Assembly (NCBI RefSeq): GCF_900142255.1
Contig: NZ_FRAF01000013.1
Span: 31,900 to 95,899 of the forward strand
DNA: 64,000 bases
Direction: 5' to 3'
DNA from: Alicyclobacillus tolerans
GTDB lineage: Bacteria; Bacillota; Bacilli; Alicyclobacillales; Alicyclobacillaceae
The position numbers and the translations under genes were made by a program. The notes under the pieces were generated by a model, which did not search any database, was not told the origin of the DNA, and was given only the letters and a program-made list of their open reading frames with translations. This document shows, one piece after another, positions 36,218 through 45,179 of this stretch (position 1 is its first letter; every line of letters starts with the position of its first letter).

Positions 36218-36255
36218 CATACAATATTTGAATTGTATGCGTACTCTTTTCTGAT

Positions 36256-37533
36256 TCAAACGAGTAATTTCTCACGAAGAATACTGTTAGCCAGCTGAGT
36301 AGCAATGGTCATCATGCTGGACTGATCCCCTGACCATTTCTGAGTCCAAATCGCTTGATGGCGTTTTAATTCAGTAAACTGCGGCAAATCATTGCTGTCC
36401 ACCTTTTCAAGAGAAACATCTAAATATTCTAAAGCTGTTTTATAATCTTGTTTTGAGGCTGCAACGCGAGCCAAAATAAAGTTTGCCTGTATTTGCAGTG
36501 TTATATTTTGACCGTCTTGTTGAAGAGCCATTTGTGTATCTTCAACAGCATTCTCCAATTCACCAAGAGCAAAATACGACTCAGCTCGCTCAATATATGC
36601 TCCGGCCAATCGAATGTTGTCTCTCGGAAATTCTCGCAGGTCAATTAATTGTGAACAATAGTCAATAGCCTGGCGATATTGTTTAGCACATCTCAAAATA
36701 TAGGCTTGATTGATCTGGCATTGACGCATGCCTCTCAATTGTCCAGACTTTTCATATGTCTGAATAGCTTTTTCATTAAAAATCAGTGCATTTTCAAAAT
36801 CCATAAGTTCCGTGTAAGTATAGGCTAATCCGTGATATGCACGAGCCATATCATTTGTGGTTCCATATTCTTCAGCAAGTTGCGTCATCCGCAAATAAGC
36901 TTCATGCGATTGTTGAATATCACCGCGATCGAGATAAAGTCGAGCTAGATTACCATATATCTTCATTTCTAGTGGCATATGCAAGGAAGGATGTTGTGCA
37001 AGCATTTCACTGGCACGAGTCCAATACATTAGTGATAATTTTTGACGTTTTCTGCGTCTTTCCAAATTGCCAAGATGAAAATAAGCATGTACAGCCGTCG
37101 CAATATCATTTTTTTCCACTGCAAAACGAATGACTTCTTCATAAGCCATAGAAGCATCTTCCAGTTGTTCTAGCTGAACATAGCATTCTGCAAGTAATTG
37201 AAATATACTCTCTAATTTGGCGTTATTTTCTTGAAATGCAGAAAGTTCTTTCAATATAGGAACGGCTTCTTCATAACGTTCTTTGTCCACCAATGAACGA
37301 GCTTTTCGGAGGCGCTGTGTCAGATCGGTGGTTGTAGTACGTTCTACATGAAATACACTAAATGGTACTCCTAATCGCTCTGCTAATTGTTCCAAAACTT
37401 TTGCAGAAGGAGTAGCTCTATTTGATTCAATTTGGCTTATCATGCTTGGTGTGACAATATTTTGACTTAATTCTTGTTGGGTCATACCTTTCTCACGACG
37501 CAAGTTGCGAATCGTTTCTCCAATGCTCGCCAT
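36256..37533 (-). CDS. HTH-XRE regulator with TPR repeats (RRNPP-like)
   Basis: Of 425 residues. An N-terminal XRE helix-turn-helix (residues ~5-60; IRNLRREKGMTQQELSQNI then SMISQIESNRATPSAKVLEQ) is followed by a long alpha-helical TPR array (~residues 75-410; for example HAYFHLGNLERRRK and MARAYHGLAYTYTELMDFEN). This is the layout of the RRNPP peptide-pheromone regulators such as PlcR, PrgX and NprR, and of Rap-like sensors. It lies between dacF and spoIIAA on the opposite strand and shares the intergenic region with the spoIIA promoter. No adjacent pheromone gene was found by eye. Confidence 0.85.
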   Translation of the reverse strand: MASIGETIRNLRREKGMTQQELSQNIVTPSMISQIESNRATPSAKVLEQLAERLGVPFSVFHVERTTTTDLTQRLRKARSLVDKERYEEAVPILKELSAFQENNAKLESIFQLLAECYVQLEQLEDASMAYEEVIRFAVEKNDIATAVHAYFHLGNLERRRKRQKLSLMYWTRASEMLAQHPSLHMPLEMKIYGNLARLYLDRGDIQQSHEAYLRMTQLAEEYGTTNDMARAYHGLAYTYTELMDFENALIFNEKAIQTYEKSGQLRGMRQCQINQAYILRCAKQYRQAIDYCSQLIDLREFPRDNIRLAGAYIERAESYFALGELENAVEDTQMALQQDGQNITLQIQANFILARVAASKQDYKTALEYLDVSLEKVDSNDLPQFTELKRHQAIWTQKWSGDQSSMMTIATQLANSILREKLLV

Positions 37534-37637
37534 ACTCTGCCTCCATTAAATTTTCCTATATTGTACTATAAAAATATGTATCTCGCTCAACGGGAAATTG
37601 TCGGATTCAGACGAATTCTTAGAGCTTTTGTCGGCTT

Positions 37638-37667
37638 GCAGGATTCTTGCTGATGACTTAAGAATTG
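37638..37667 (+). promoter_or_regulatory. Sigma-H-type promoter of spoIIA with nearby 0A-box-like sites
   Basis: GCAGGATTC (37638-37646) and AAGAATTG (37660-37667) match the sigma-H -35 RnAGGAwWW and -10 GAATww elements with about 12 intervening bases. TGTCGG-type sequences just upstream (near 37588 and 37629) resemble Spo0A boxes. B. subtilis spoIIA is transcribed by sigma-H and activated by Spo0A~P, so this fits. Confidence 0.65.
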
Positions 37668-37706
37668 TTTGCCTGAATCAACAACATGCAGAGAGGGCGG
37701 ACGTTG

Positions 37707-38051
37707 GTGTCATTGCAAACCACAACCATATCCGGAGTGCTCGTTGCTCGTTTACAGGGAGAACTCGATCATCACGCTGTAGAAAAAATTAGAGAAGATA
37801 TTGAACAGACTGTACAGCAAGAGGGTATCAATCGCCTTGTCCTATCTTTCGCCAACATTCACTTTATGGATAGCAGCGGGATTGGACTTGTTTTAGGCAG
37901 ATTGCGTACCATTCAAGCTCTTGGTGGGAAAATGGCTCTTTGTGAAGTGCAAAACAGTTTACAGAAAATTTTTGAGATGTCTGGTATTTTAAAAGTATTA
38001 AAACTGTTCCCTAGCGAACAAGAAGCGATTGAATACGTGAGGGGAGAGTAA
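37707..38051 (+). CDS. spoIIAA: Anti-sigma-F factor antagonist SpoIIAA
   Basis: STAS-domain protein that, when dephosphorylated in the forespore, frees sigma-F from SpoIIAB. I chose GTG 37707, six bases after GAGGGCGG, giving 114 residues starting MSLQTTT, close to Bacillus. Conserved [15 protein letters not shown] and the phospho-serine motif [14 protein letters not shown] (Ser57 equivalent to Ser58). First gene of spoIIAA-spoIIAB-sigF. Confidence 0.95.
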   Translation: MSLQTTTISGVLVARLQGELDHHAVEKIREDIEQTVQQEGINRLVLSFANIHFMDSSGIGLVLGRLRTIQALGGKMALCEVQNSLQKIFEMSGILKVLKLFPSEQEAIEYVRGE

Positions 38052-38056
38052 TATCA

Positions 38057-38530
38057 GTGACAGAATACCTTCAGGAAAAAGTACATGTTCAAAATTATAT
38101 TCGCATGCAATTTCCTAGTTGTTCGGCTAACGAGTCTTTTGCCAGAGTAGCTGTCGCCTCTTTTGTCGCTCAACTTGATCCAACCTTAGAAGAATTGACA
38201 GAATTAAAGACTGCAGTTTCTGAAGCGGTGACGAACGCAATTATTCATGGCTATGAAAATTCGTTTGGTGAAATACGAATAGAGTGTTCTTTATATGACC
38301 AGACTGTAAAAATCACTATAGAAGACGATGGGGTAGGAATTGAAGATGTCGATATGGCTAGGCAACCCCTCTATACTTCCCGTCCCGAACTAGAAAGAAG
38401 TGGCATGGGATTAACAATTATGGAAAGTTTTGTGGATCGTATGGAAATTCAGTCTGAGCCAGGCCAAGGTACGCGAGTGACGCTGGTAAAAAGCATGGGA
38501 GGTCAAAAAACCTCTCAACGTCCTTCTTAG
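38057..38530 (+). CDS. spoIIAB: Anti-sigma-F factor and kinase SpoIIAB
   Basis: GHKL-fold serine kinase that binds sigma-F and phosphorylates SpoIIAA. The GTG start at 38057 follows GGGGAGAG. Of 157 residues with the N box [14 protein letters not shown]1 box [14 protein letters not shown] and G2 box [13 protein letters not shown]. It lies five bases after spoIIAA and 13 before sigF, consistent with one operon. Confidence 0.96.
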   Translation: MTEYLQEKVHVQNYIRMQFPSCSANESFARVAVASFVAQLDPTLEELTELKTAVSEAVTNAIIHGYENSFGEIRIECSLYDQTVKITIEDDGVGIEDVDMARQPLYTSRPELERSGMGLTIMESFVDRMEIQSEPGQGTRVTLVKSMGGQKTSQRPS

Positions 38531-38543
38531 GAGTCGGCAAGAG

Positions 38544-39299
38544 ATGGAACAACCAAAAGATAAAACAAAAAGAAATGCAAAGCTGGCAGATGAAGAAGTA
38601 CGTCAGTTGATACAGAATAGCCAAGCAGGAGATCAAAATGCTCGTGACGAGTTGGTTTTAAGCAATCAGCGTTTGGTATGGGCTGTTGTACAACGTTTTC
38701 TCAATCGTGGTTACGAGGCGGACGATTTGTTTCAAATTGGTTGCATAGGACTTATGAAGGCTATTGATAAATTTGATCTGAGTTATGAAGTCAAATTTTC
38801 TACTTATGCTGTACCTATGATTATTGGTGAAATTCAACGTTTTCTTCGCGATGATAGTACAGTTAAAGTAAGCCGTAGTCTTAAGGAAACTGCTAAACAT
38901 ATTCGTCATGTCAAAGATGATTTGGCTAAAAAACTTGGCAGGCAACCCCATATCACTGAAATTGCTGAAGAAATGGGTTTAGATCCAACAGAAGTTGTGT
39001 TTGCTCAAGAGGCTTTACGAACGCCGGCTTCCATTCACGAAACTGTTTTTGAAAACGATGGAGATCCAATTTATTTAATGGATCAAATAGCGGACGATGA
39101 AAATCATGAATGGTTTGATAAAATCGCATTACATGAAATTCTGAATCGCCTGCCAGAAAGAGAAAGATTCATTGTATATATGAGATTTTTTCGTGATAAA
39201 ACACAATCTGATGTTGCAGAAGTTTTAGGAATTTCCCAGGTGCAAGTGTCTCGGTTAGAAAAACGAATACTCCAGCAGATACGAATGCAATTAGAATGA
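38544..39299 (+). CDS. sigF: Forespore RNA polymerase sigma factor SigF
   Basis: First forespore-specific sigma factor. Of 251 residues: region 2 with NQRLVWAVVQRFLNRGYEAD and DLFQIGCIGLMKAIDKFD, region 3 around ETAKHIRHVKDDLAKKLG, and region 4 with LPERERFIVYMRFF and the helix-turn-helix TQSDVAEVLGISQVQVSRLE. The ATG at 38544 lies 14 bases after spoIIAB. A strong terminator follows. Confidence 0.96.
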   Translation: MEQPKDKTKRNAKLADEEVRQLIQNSQAGDQNARDELVLSNQRLVWAVVQRFLNRGYEADDLFQIGCIGLMKAIDKFDLSYEVKFSTYAVPMIIGEIQRFLRDDSTVKVSRSLKETAKHIRHVKDDLAKKLGRQPHITEIAEEMGLDPTEVVFAQEALRTPASIHETVFENDGDPIYLMDQIADDENHEWFDKIALHEILNRLPERERFIVYMRFFRDKTQSDVAEVLGISQVQVSRLEKRILQQIRMQLE

Positions 39300-39321
39300 T
39301 ACGATGGACAATCTTTATGCA

Positions 39322-39346
39322 AGGCGAGCGTAGGCTCGCTTTTTTT
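39322..39346 (+). terminator. Rho-independent terminator after sigF
   Basis: GCGAGC GTAG GCTCGC followed by seven T. Ends the spoIIA operon, so spoVA genes need their own promoter. Confidence 0.92.
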
Positions 39347-39459
39347 GTTGCATCCTTTTGCGTAAAGCATCGTGAAATGGGAAATCTAATGCTGTTTAGA
39401 AAGAACAAGTCATGACTAGTATTTGTTTTGATTCCAACATAAAGGAGATGAACTATGTT

Positions 39460-39921
39460 TTGACAACAGCAAGCAAAAACGAACAAAAAGCTTATCAACA
39501 AACCATCAAAAAATATCGTCCCGCCAAACCCATGGGTAAAAACATGATTCGAGCTTTTTTGGTAGGGGGATTGATTTGTGAGATTGGACAGATCGTGCAA
39601 TGGTTTTTCGTCAAATTTGCACATTTTTCAATCCAAGATGCGGGTAACCCAACAGTAGCAGTCATGATCTTTTTAGCTGCTTGTTTGACAGCTTTAGGGG
39701 TATACGACAAATTTGCGGGATGGGCAGGTGCCGGATCGGCCGTACCTGTTACTGGTTTTTCAAATACGATGACTTCTGCAGCCATGGAACATCGTGCAGA
39801 AGGGTGGGTAGCCGGCGTAGGTGGGAATATGTTTAAGCTCGCTGGACCTGTCATTGTGTATGGTGTGGTTTCTGCCTTCTTTGTATCCCTTATTCGTTAT
39901 CTTTGGATTCATCTTGTTTAA
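39460..39921 (+). CDS. spoVAC: Stage V sporulation protein AC
   Basis: Membrane protein of the SpoVA channel that moves dipicolinic acid into and out of the spore. The start is uncertain: TTG 39460 is well spaced from AAAGGAGATGA and gives 153 residues, while ATG 39412 would add 16 residues without a clear site. Hydrophobic segments begin at FLVGGLICEIGQIVQWFF. The conserved YDKFAGWAGAGSAVPVTGF and MEHRAEGWVAGVGGN are family markers. First of spoVAC-AD-AE. Confidence 0.93.
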   Translation: MTTASKNEQKAYQQTIKKYRPAKPMGKNMIRAFLVGGLICEIGQIVQWFFVKFAHFSIQDAGNPTVAVMIFLAACLTALGVYDKFAGWAGAGSAVPVTGFSNTMTSAAMEHRAEGWVAGVGGNMFKLAGPVIVYGVVSAFFVSLIRYLWIHLV

Positions 39922-39935
39922 AGGAGTGTATCATC

Positions 39936-40970
39936 GTGTCCAAGTTGGGAGCGCAAACCTGGGAATTCCAACGTCCTCCTGTGCTCATTTCTACTGGGAC
40001 AGTGGCTGGCAAATTAGAGAGTGAAGGCCCAATTGGCCATCTATTTGATGTCAAACACAGTTCTGATAGAGTAGAAAATCTTACATGGGAACAGTCGGAG
40101 CAAGTATTTTTTCAGGAGGCGGTCCATGTTGCTTTACAAAAAGCCAACCTTTTGCCTCAACAAGTGGATGTGATGGTAGGGGGTGACTTAAGTGCGCAAC
40201 TGACCTCATCCTATTTAGGCCTAAAACAATTTTCTGTTCCCATACTCGGTGTCTATAGTGCTTGCGCTTCCATTTGTGAATCGCTATTTTTTGCCAGTTT
40301 TCTCGTAGAAAATGGGTTTGCCAAAGTGGCTGTTGCCGGAACATCTAGTCATACAAGTGCGGCTGAACGTCAGTTTCGCTATCCAACAGAATACGGTGTA
40401 CAAAAACCGCCTACTGCACAGCGAACCGTCACTGGAAGTGGTGTAGCCATTCTTGGCGATTCACCAGCGGCTGCCCTTCCTATTCGCATTACCCATGCCA
40501 CAGTTGGAAAAGTAATGGATTACGGGATTAGTAATCCCTGGGAAATGGGAGCTGCTATGGCACCAGCCGCTGCACATACGTTGACTACTCATTTTAAGGA
40601 TACCGGACGTTCTCCAGCTGATTACGACTGCATAGCTACGGGCGATCTCGGTCATATTGGTCACCAAATTCTCCGCAAGTTGCTAGCTGATGAAGGTTAC
40701 ACTCATCTGACTCAACTAACCGATTGCGGAATACTGATTTTTGATCCTAATCAACCAGAAGTGTTTTCTGGTGGCAGTGGTGGTGCGTGTTGCTCTCTTG
40801 TAACTTTTTCGCATCTTATTGACAGAATGATAGATGGTCAATACAAACGGCTCTTGATTAGTGCTACCGGCGCTTTGCTGTCTACAATAAGTGCCCAACA
40901 ACATGAGACAATTCCAGGAATTTCACACGCTATCGCGTTTGAACGTATAGAGGAGGAAGAATTGAAATGA
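39936..40970 (+). CDS. spoVAD: Stage V sporulation protein AD
   Basis: Soluble SpoVA component that binds dipicolinic acid, with a thiolase-like fold. GTG 39936, nine bases after AAAGGAG, gives 344 residues. Motifs: [46 protein letters not shown] and [15 protein letters not shown], and near the C-terminus [16 protein letters not shown]. The stop overlaps the next ATG (ATGA). Confidence 0.95.
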   Translation: MSKLGAQTWEFQRPPVLISTGTVAGKLESEGPIGHLFDVKHSSDRVENLTWEQSEQVFFQEAVHVALQKANLLPQQVDVMVGGDLSAQLTSSYLGLKQFSVPILGVYSACASICESLFFASFLVENGFAKVAVAGTSSHTSAAERQFRYPTEYGVQKPPTAQRTVTGSGVAILGDSPAAALPIRITHATVGKVMDYGISNPWEMGAAMAPAAAHTLTTHFKDTGRSPADYDCIATGDLGHIGHQILRKLLADEGYTHLTQLTDCGILIFDPNQPEVFSGGSGGACCSLVTFSHLIDRMIDGQYKRLLISATGALLSTISAQQHETIPGISHAIAFERIEEEELK

Positions 40971-41326
40971 GCCCATGGATTTTTCTTACAGCCTTTGTGG
41001 TCGGTGGATTGATTTGTGTGGTAGGGCAGCTCATTCTCGATTTGACGAGTTTAACTCCTGGACATGTCATGGTCATTCTTGTTATAGCTGGTGCTGTATT
41101 GGACGGATTTGGACTGTACGATCCACTCATTAAATTTGCTGGAGCAGGAGCTACGGTACCTATTACATCGTTTGGGAATGCTCTTGTACATGGTGCGCTG
41201 CTTGAAGCATCAACGCACGGACTGGTTGGCATTATCACAGGCATATTTGAAGTGACAAGTGCAGGAATTTCAGCCGCTATCATTTTTGCTTTTTTGGCAG
41301 CGGTGGTGGCGAAACCGAGGGGATGA
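40967..41326 (+). CDS. spoVAE: Stage V sporulation protein AE (SpoVAEb type)
   Basis: A 119-residue membrane protein paralogous to Spo[40 protein letters not shown] and [18 protein letters not shown]. It starts within the spoVAD stop codon and overlaps the next gene start, giving tight translational coupling. A channel component for dipicolinic acid. Confidence 0.94.
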   Translation: MSPWIFLTAFVVGGLICVVGQLILDLTSLTPGHVMVILVIAGAVLDGFGLYDPLIKFAGAGATVPITSFGNALVHGALLEASTHGLVGIITGIFEVTSAGISAAIIFAFLAAVVAKPRG

Positions 41327-41922
41327 GAAATCGACAGAGAAAGCGGCGCGTCATTGTAGTCACAGACGGCGACTCCATGGCTTTAAGAGCTTTAAAGATG
41401 GCGGCCAAACAGACTGGCTGCCGATTGATTTCAAGGAGTGCTGGAAGTCCAACTCCGCTCTCAGGTCCAGAAATCGTACATTGGATCCTGAGGGCTCAAT
41501 CAGATCCAGTTATTATTATGTTTGACGACAATGGTAATCAATTGGACAATACTGCAGAAATCTCTATGTCGTATGTCTTGTCTCATCCCAGCATAGAAGT
41601 TATTGGTGTGTTGGCAGTTGCTTCGAATGCTCAGAGTCAGCAAGGAATTCAGGTTCATTGTTCGGTTACCCCAGATTTGCGCATTGTAACGAGTGCGGTG
41701 AATAAAGAGGGATGGCCAACACAAAGGTTTAATCTAAAAGGTGATACAGTAGACATATTAAGAAAATTCTCTATACCTATGATTGTCGGTATAGGTGATT
41801 TGGGGAAAATGCATGGAAACGATGCACCAGCCAAAGCGTCTCCAGTGACCACTAAAGCGATTCAACTTATATTAAAGACGCAACAAAGCCCACAGCATTC
41901 CTGCTTTGAACACATAGAATAA
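41323..41922 (+). CDS. spoVAEA: SpoVAEa-like soluble sporulation protein
   Basis: Of 199 residues. It follows spoVAEb directly with an ATGA overlap and has the hallmarks of SpoVAEa: [46 protein letters not shown] and [10 protein letters not shown]. In Bacillus this protein is present in the spoVA operon but its role in dipicolinate handling is unclear. spoVAA, spoVAB and spoVAF are not found here. Confidence 0.88.
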   Translation: MRNRQRKRRVIVVTDGDSMALRALKMAAKQTGCRLISRSAGSPTPLSGPEIVHWILRAQSDPVIIMFDDNGNQLDNTAEISMSYVLSHPSIEVIGVLAVASNAQSQQGIQVHCSVTPDLRIVTSAVNKEGWPTQRFNLKGDTVDILRKFSIPMIVGIGDLGKMHGNDAPAKASPVTTKAIQLILKTQQSPQHSCFEHIE

Positions 41923-41950
41923 ATCGGAATCGTTGGGAGGTGTCAGTATC

Positions 41951-42082
41951 GTGATATCCATGCTTATGTTTTTACCACGACTGTTTCGTTACTTTGGCAT
42001 GTTCCAAAGTTTTATGGGTTTTGTTCGACCGCTATTTCCCCAAATGAAAAGAATTTTACGTCCTTCTTCTGCTGCAGCATGA
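41951..42082 (+). CDS. Possible 43-residue small protein after the spoVA genes
   Basis: GTG 41951 follows GGGAGGTG with eight-base spacing. The product, beginning MISMLMFLPRLFRYFGMFQS and ending PSSAAA, is basic and rich in Phe, Met and Arg, with an amphipathic helix character. It is not recognised. It could be a late forespore peptide co-transcribed with spoVA, or a chance frame; the good ribosome site is the main support. Confidence 0.45.
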   Translation: MISMLMFLPRLFRYFGMFQSFMGFVRPLFPQMKRILRPSSAAA

Positions 42083-42178
42083 TGAGTTATATCCAGTATG
42101 TGATGAAAATGTGGACTTTTGCAGCCCCTGTCACATTAAAAATATAATGATATAGAAAGAAGGCAGGGGGAGAGTTGA

Positions 42179-42970
42179 ATGACTTCACAAACGCCAATGA
42201 GCCTGCTTGCGCCACAAGAAAAGCAAATGCATGTGGCGCAAAAAGGACAACTTCGTTATATGCGTTTTGGTTTGAATGGGGGCTGGCAAGGAGCACTTTC
42301 TCTTCGTTTTCCAACTCGTCCTGTATTTCCATATCAACGTGCATTTGAATATCTCTCTGCCTCTCTCAAACGTTCTCCGCAACGTTTTCTTTCACTTGGT
42401 GTTGGGACAGGCACTGCGTTAGCCACTATCCAACGTCTATATCCCCAAACACTTTTGTATGGTGTTGATATCGTAGGGGAAGTGATAGAAACAGCTATCC
42501 AGCATTTTCAGGCTCCAGATCACTCAGCATGTCAATATTATCAATGTGATGCTATCCAGTTTGTCGAACAGACCCAACTTCGTTTCGATTTCATTTTTGT
42601 AGATGTTTATCTGGAGGATAGAATTCATCCAATTATTATACAATCGTCATTTCTTGATGCTTTAGAAGGAATCCTCAACAATAAGGGAACTGTAATTTTT
42701 AATTTGATTGCTAAAACTCCACCAGTCTACCCTTATACTTTGTTTTTAAAATATAGCCAGACTTTGTTTAGAAGTCGTATATGGCTGCCTGTTGGCATGC
42801 CTTTCATTGAAGGAAACTTATTATGCGTACTATCCAAAGATGCAAACCCTTTTCAATTTCATTCAGACTATCTTAGAAATATAAGATCTAGAGCGAATTT
42901 TTACTATAATTGGTTTGATCAATTAGAGTGTAAGTTGTGGATGCATCGATTACAAATTTTGAATTCATAA
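42179..42970 (+). CDS. Spermidine-synthase-like class I methyltransferase-fold protein
   Basis: Of 263 residues. SAM-binding elements: FLSLGVGTGTALATIQRLYP, YGVDIVGEVIETA and CDAIQFVEQTQLRFDFIFVD, the pattern of SpeE-like proteins. The aminopropyl-transfer Asp pair is not clearly present, so it may be a methyltransferase or lack polyamine activity. It lies alone after the spoVA block and is convergent with tatC. Confidence 0.75.
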   Translation: MTSQTPMSLLAPQEKQMHVAQKGQLRYMRFGLNGGWQGALSLRFPTRPVFPYQRAFEYLSASLKRSPQRFLSLGVGTGTALATIQRLYPQTLLYGVDIVGEVIETAIQHFQAPDHSACQYYQCDAIQFVEQTQLRFDFIFVDVYLEDRIHPIIIQSSFLDALEGILNNKGTVIFNLIAKTPPVYPYTLFLKYSQTLFRSRIWLPVGMPFIEGNLLCVLSKDANPFQFHSDYLRNIRSRANFYYNWFDQLECKLWMHRLQILNS

Positions 42971-42982
42971 TCATCATTTTTG

Positions 42983-43018
42983 TAAAAAAAAAGCCGACAG
43001 TTTTAGACATATCGGCTT
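42983..43018 (-). terminator. Terminator of tatC (minus strand), possibly bidirectional
   Basis: AAGCCGA/TCGGCTT stem. Read on the minus strand it is followed by a run of nine T, just beyond the tatC stop. On the plus strand it follows the methyltransferase stop by some 20 bases. Confidence 0.8.
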
Positions 43019-43019
43019 A

Positions 43020-43781
43020 TTAAATACCTTGAATATTTTTAGATACTACGCTTGATGAGTTAGAAATATTGATATTTTTGGCCATACGTCGAGCTTGCAG
43101 ACGACAAAGCATAATACTGATTTCATAGAGAGCCATCATAGGTGTTGCCACACTCAAATGAGAAACAAGTTCTGGTGGACTGATGAGTGAGGCAAATACA
43201 ATAATTGCAAAATATGCATATTTTCTCATTTTCGATAGCATTCTTGGTGTAACAACATGAATTCTTGTAAGAAACAAGAGCGCTATTGGCATTTCAAAAA
43301 TCAAACCAAAAGGCAACGTTAAATTGACCAAAAAAGAAAAATATCGATGAGCAGTCATCACGACTATGAAATTTTCAAATGACAGTTGAAGCAAGAAATG
43401 TAATACAATTGGAAAAACAACGAAATATGAAAATGCTACTCCTCCTAAAAACATCAGGAACGCAAAAGGGAGCATGGTCATGGCTGCTCTGCTTTCTTTA
43501 GGCGATAGGGCGGGTTGGATGAATTTCCACAATTGATACAAAATAAATGGTAATGACATGCCCAATGACCCAAATCCAGCAATCATAAAGTAAATTTGAA
43601 TAACGTCTCCTGGGCCAAGAACAGCAAGTTTAACATGGCCCAAAGGAGCTTCTAGAACAGAGAATATTTGGTGGACAAAGACAAGAGAAAGGATAAAAAA
43701 CAGCACAACCAAAATGAGTGAATAGACGACTCTGCGACGTAATTCGGAAAGATGTTCAACTAGCGTCCATTCATTGTCCAT
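43020..43781 (-). CDS. tatC: Twin-arginine translocase subunit TatC
   Basis: Six-span receptor of the Tat pathway that recognises twin-arginine signal peptides. Of 253 residues with HLSELRRRVVYSLILV at the N-terminus, FIQPALSPKESRAAMTMLPF and LPFGLIFEMPIALLFL. The start overlaps the tatA stop by one base (TAATG). It is the last gene of the ferritin-like/tatA/tatC operon. Confidence 0.95.
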   Translation of the reverse strand: MDNEWTLVEHLSELRRRVVYSLILVVLFFILSLVFVHQIFSVLEAPLGHVKLAVLGPGDVIQIYFMIAGFGSLGMSLPFILYQLWKFIQPALSPKESRAAMTMLPFAFLMFLGGVAFSYFVVFPIVLHFLLQLSFENFIVVMTAHRYFSFLVNLTLPFGLIFEMPIALLFLTRIHVVTPRMLSKMRKYAYFAIIVFASLISPPELVSHLSVATPMMALYEISIMLCRLQARRMAKNINISNSSSVVSKNIQGI

Positions 43782-44038
43782 TATTCATTCGACACCTTGG
43801 ACTCAGTGTGAATTATATTTTCTCCCATATCTTCTGTTGGTTTTACAGTTGCCGCAGCAGTCGTAGCAGAAACTTCTACGGTTTCTTCGTCGCCAGTCAG
43901 TCCTTTGGTTGCTGATTTAAATTCCTTTAGCGTTTTGCCCATTGACCTTCCTAACTCCGGCAATCTTTTCGGACCAAATACAATTAGTGCAAAAAGAATA
44001 ATCAGTATAAGCCCAGGAACACCAATATTTGATAACAT
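43781..44038 (-). CDS. tatA: Twin-arginine translocase subunit TatA
   Basis: Of 85 residues: N-terminal membrane helix ([20 protein letters not shown]), the FG-P hinge, an amphipathic helix ([19 protein letters not shown]) and an acidic or Ala/Thr-rich tail. GGGAGAG precedes the ATG. It works with TatC; no separate TatB is present, as usual in Bacillota. Confidence 0.95.
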   Translation of the reverse strand: MLSNIGVPGLILIILFALIVFGPKRLPELGRSMGKTLKEFKSATKGLTGDEETVEVSATTAAATVKPTEDMGENIIHTESKVSNE

Positions 44039-44074
44039 CAGAATCTCTCCCTATTTAAAATTTGTGTGGAAGAT

Positions 44075-44106
44075 TCTCCGGACTCTTGAATTGGAGTCCG
44101 GAGAAA
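44075..44106 (-). terminator. Strong hairpin between the ferritin-like gene and tatA
   Basis: Perfect 12-bp stem TTCTCCGGACTC/GAGTCCGGAGAA with an 8-base loop, 15 bases after the ferritin-like stop codon. Only a weak T tract follows on the minus strand, so it may partly terminate or protect the upstream mRNA and make tatAC less abundant than the substrate. Confidence 0.65.
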
Positions 44107-44120
44107 GAAAGTGGAATGAA

Positions 44121-44855
44121 TTAGTTAGGATTATAGACACCACTGACTACATTTTGAATTTGTGACTGAGTTGGTAACCAAAATGGTCCATCAGGATTAC
44201 TGTCGTTTTTAGATAAGAACGGAATGAGCGCTTTAGCTACATCCGCAACAGTAGAACCTTTTGGGGGAGCTTTTTCGAGTGAAATGTTATTTGGAACACT
44301 TTCATTGGTAATCACTCTGCCCAGAACTCTATGTTCCGCTTCAACTCCCATGATCTGACCAGCTAACTGAGCAAGGTCATTCCGGCCATTGCTCGCAAAT
44401 TGATATATAGCTGCAAGATAAGCTTCAATAAATGCCGTTTCCAAAGCTTCAAGAACAGCTGCAAAGGTTTGATCACTTGTAAATGTTCCTTTTGGAAAAT
44501 AAAATTTCGGGTTATCTCCTGCAACGGATTTTGCTCCAGCTCCAGAAAGAATTTGCGCATGAATATTTTCTTCGTCTAGCGCTGCTCGAAGATAGGGCTG
44601 GTTGTCTTGATTGTTGGTGACTGGCAATGTAGCTGCATTCATAACACCATTGTAGTAAAATGTAGTTGCGAGTTGTTCTGCCGTTAAGGCGAGATTAATA
44701 ATTTCTTGTGTGGGTTCGGCGGTAGCTGCAAAAACTTTGGTTGGTCCGGATAAAATGGGTTCAGCCAATCCTCCAAGAGTTACAGCAGCTCCCATGAACC
44801 CTGCTTTTTTGAGAAATTCTCTGCGAGTTGTACGGCTTTCAGTCAATTTTTTCAC
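44121..44855 (-). CDS. Tat-exported ferritin-like domain protein
   Basis: Of 244 residues. The twin-arginine signal SRTTRREFLKKAGFMG (RRxFLK at residues 11-16) is followed by a hydrophobic stretch and an AxA-type cleavage site near FAATAEP. The mature part is a four-helix ferritin-like domain (PF13668 type): AEQLATTFYYNGV, LDEENIHAQIL, LEALETAFIEAYLAAI and IMGVEAEHRVLGRV, carrying Glu and Glu-x-x-His ligands. It is first in an operon with tatA and tatC. Substrate is not known; members are often called desiccation-related or stress proteins. Confidence 0.88.
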   Translation of the reverse strand: MKKLTESRTTRREFLKKAGFMGAAVTLGGLAEPILSGPTKVFAATAEPTQEIINLALTAEQLATTFYYNGVMNAATLPVTNNQDNQPYLRAALDEENIHAQILSGAGAKSVAGDNPKFYFPKGTFTSDQTFAAVLEALETAFIEAYLAAIYQFASNGRNDLAQLAGQIMGVEAEHRVLGRVITNESVPNNISLEKAPPKGSTVADVAKALIPFLSKNDSNPDGPFWLPTQSQIQNVVSGVYNPN

Positions 44856-45023
44856 CTCATCTGTGAGATTTGTTTGATTTCGCCTCTATATACGAAGCCT
44901 GCCAAATAAAAGATCACGCAAAACCATAAATTTAAAAATTTTTTAGTAAGTCTCTTAGAATAGACTCAGATCATTTTGATAAATAATTTCAAAACGGAGG
45001 GTGCTTCACATCGTTATTTTGGG

Positions 45024-45052
45024 TGTAACCTCACCGGCTAATATTGCGAGCG
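45024..45052 (+). promoter_or_regulatory. Possible ECF-type promoter ahead of the sigma factor gene
   Basis: TGTAACC (45024-45030) followed after 16 bases by CGAGCG resembles ECF -35 (AAC) and -10 (CGnnnn) elements, ~130 bases before the sigma gene. This would fit autoregulation, but the -10 match is weak. Confidence 0.3.
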
Positions 45053-45179
45053 TTGCGGATAAGTACGAAGTATGTCAAAATTCTTTAGAATGCTATTCGG
45101 ATTGGAGTTATGCAAAGAGGTGCATGAATTCTTATTTTATGGAAGATAAAGTCCTAATTGAGAAAACAGGAGCGGCGGC

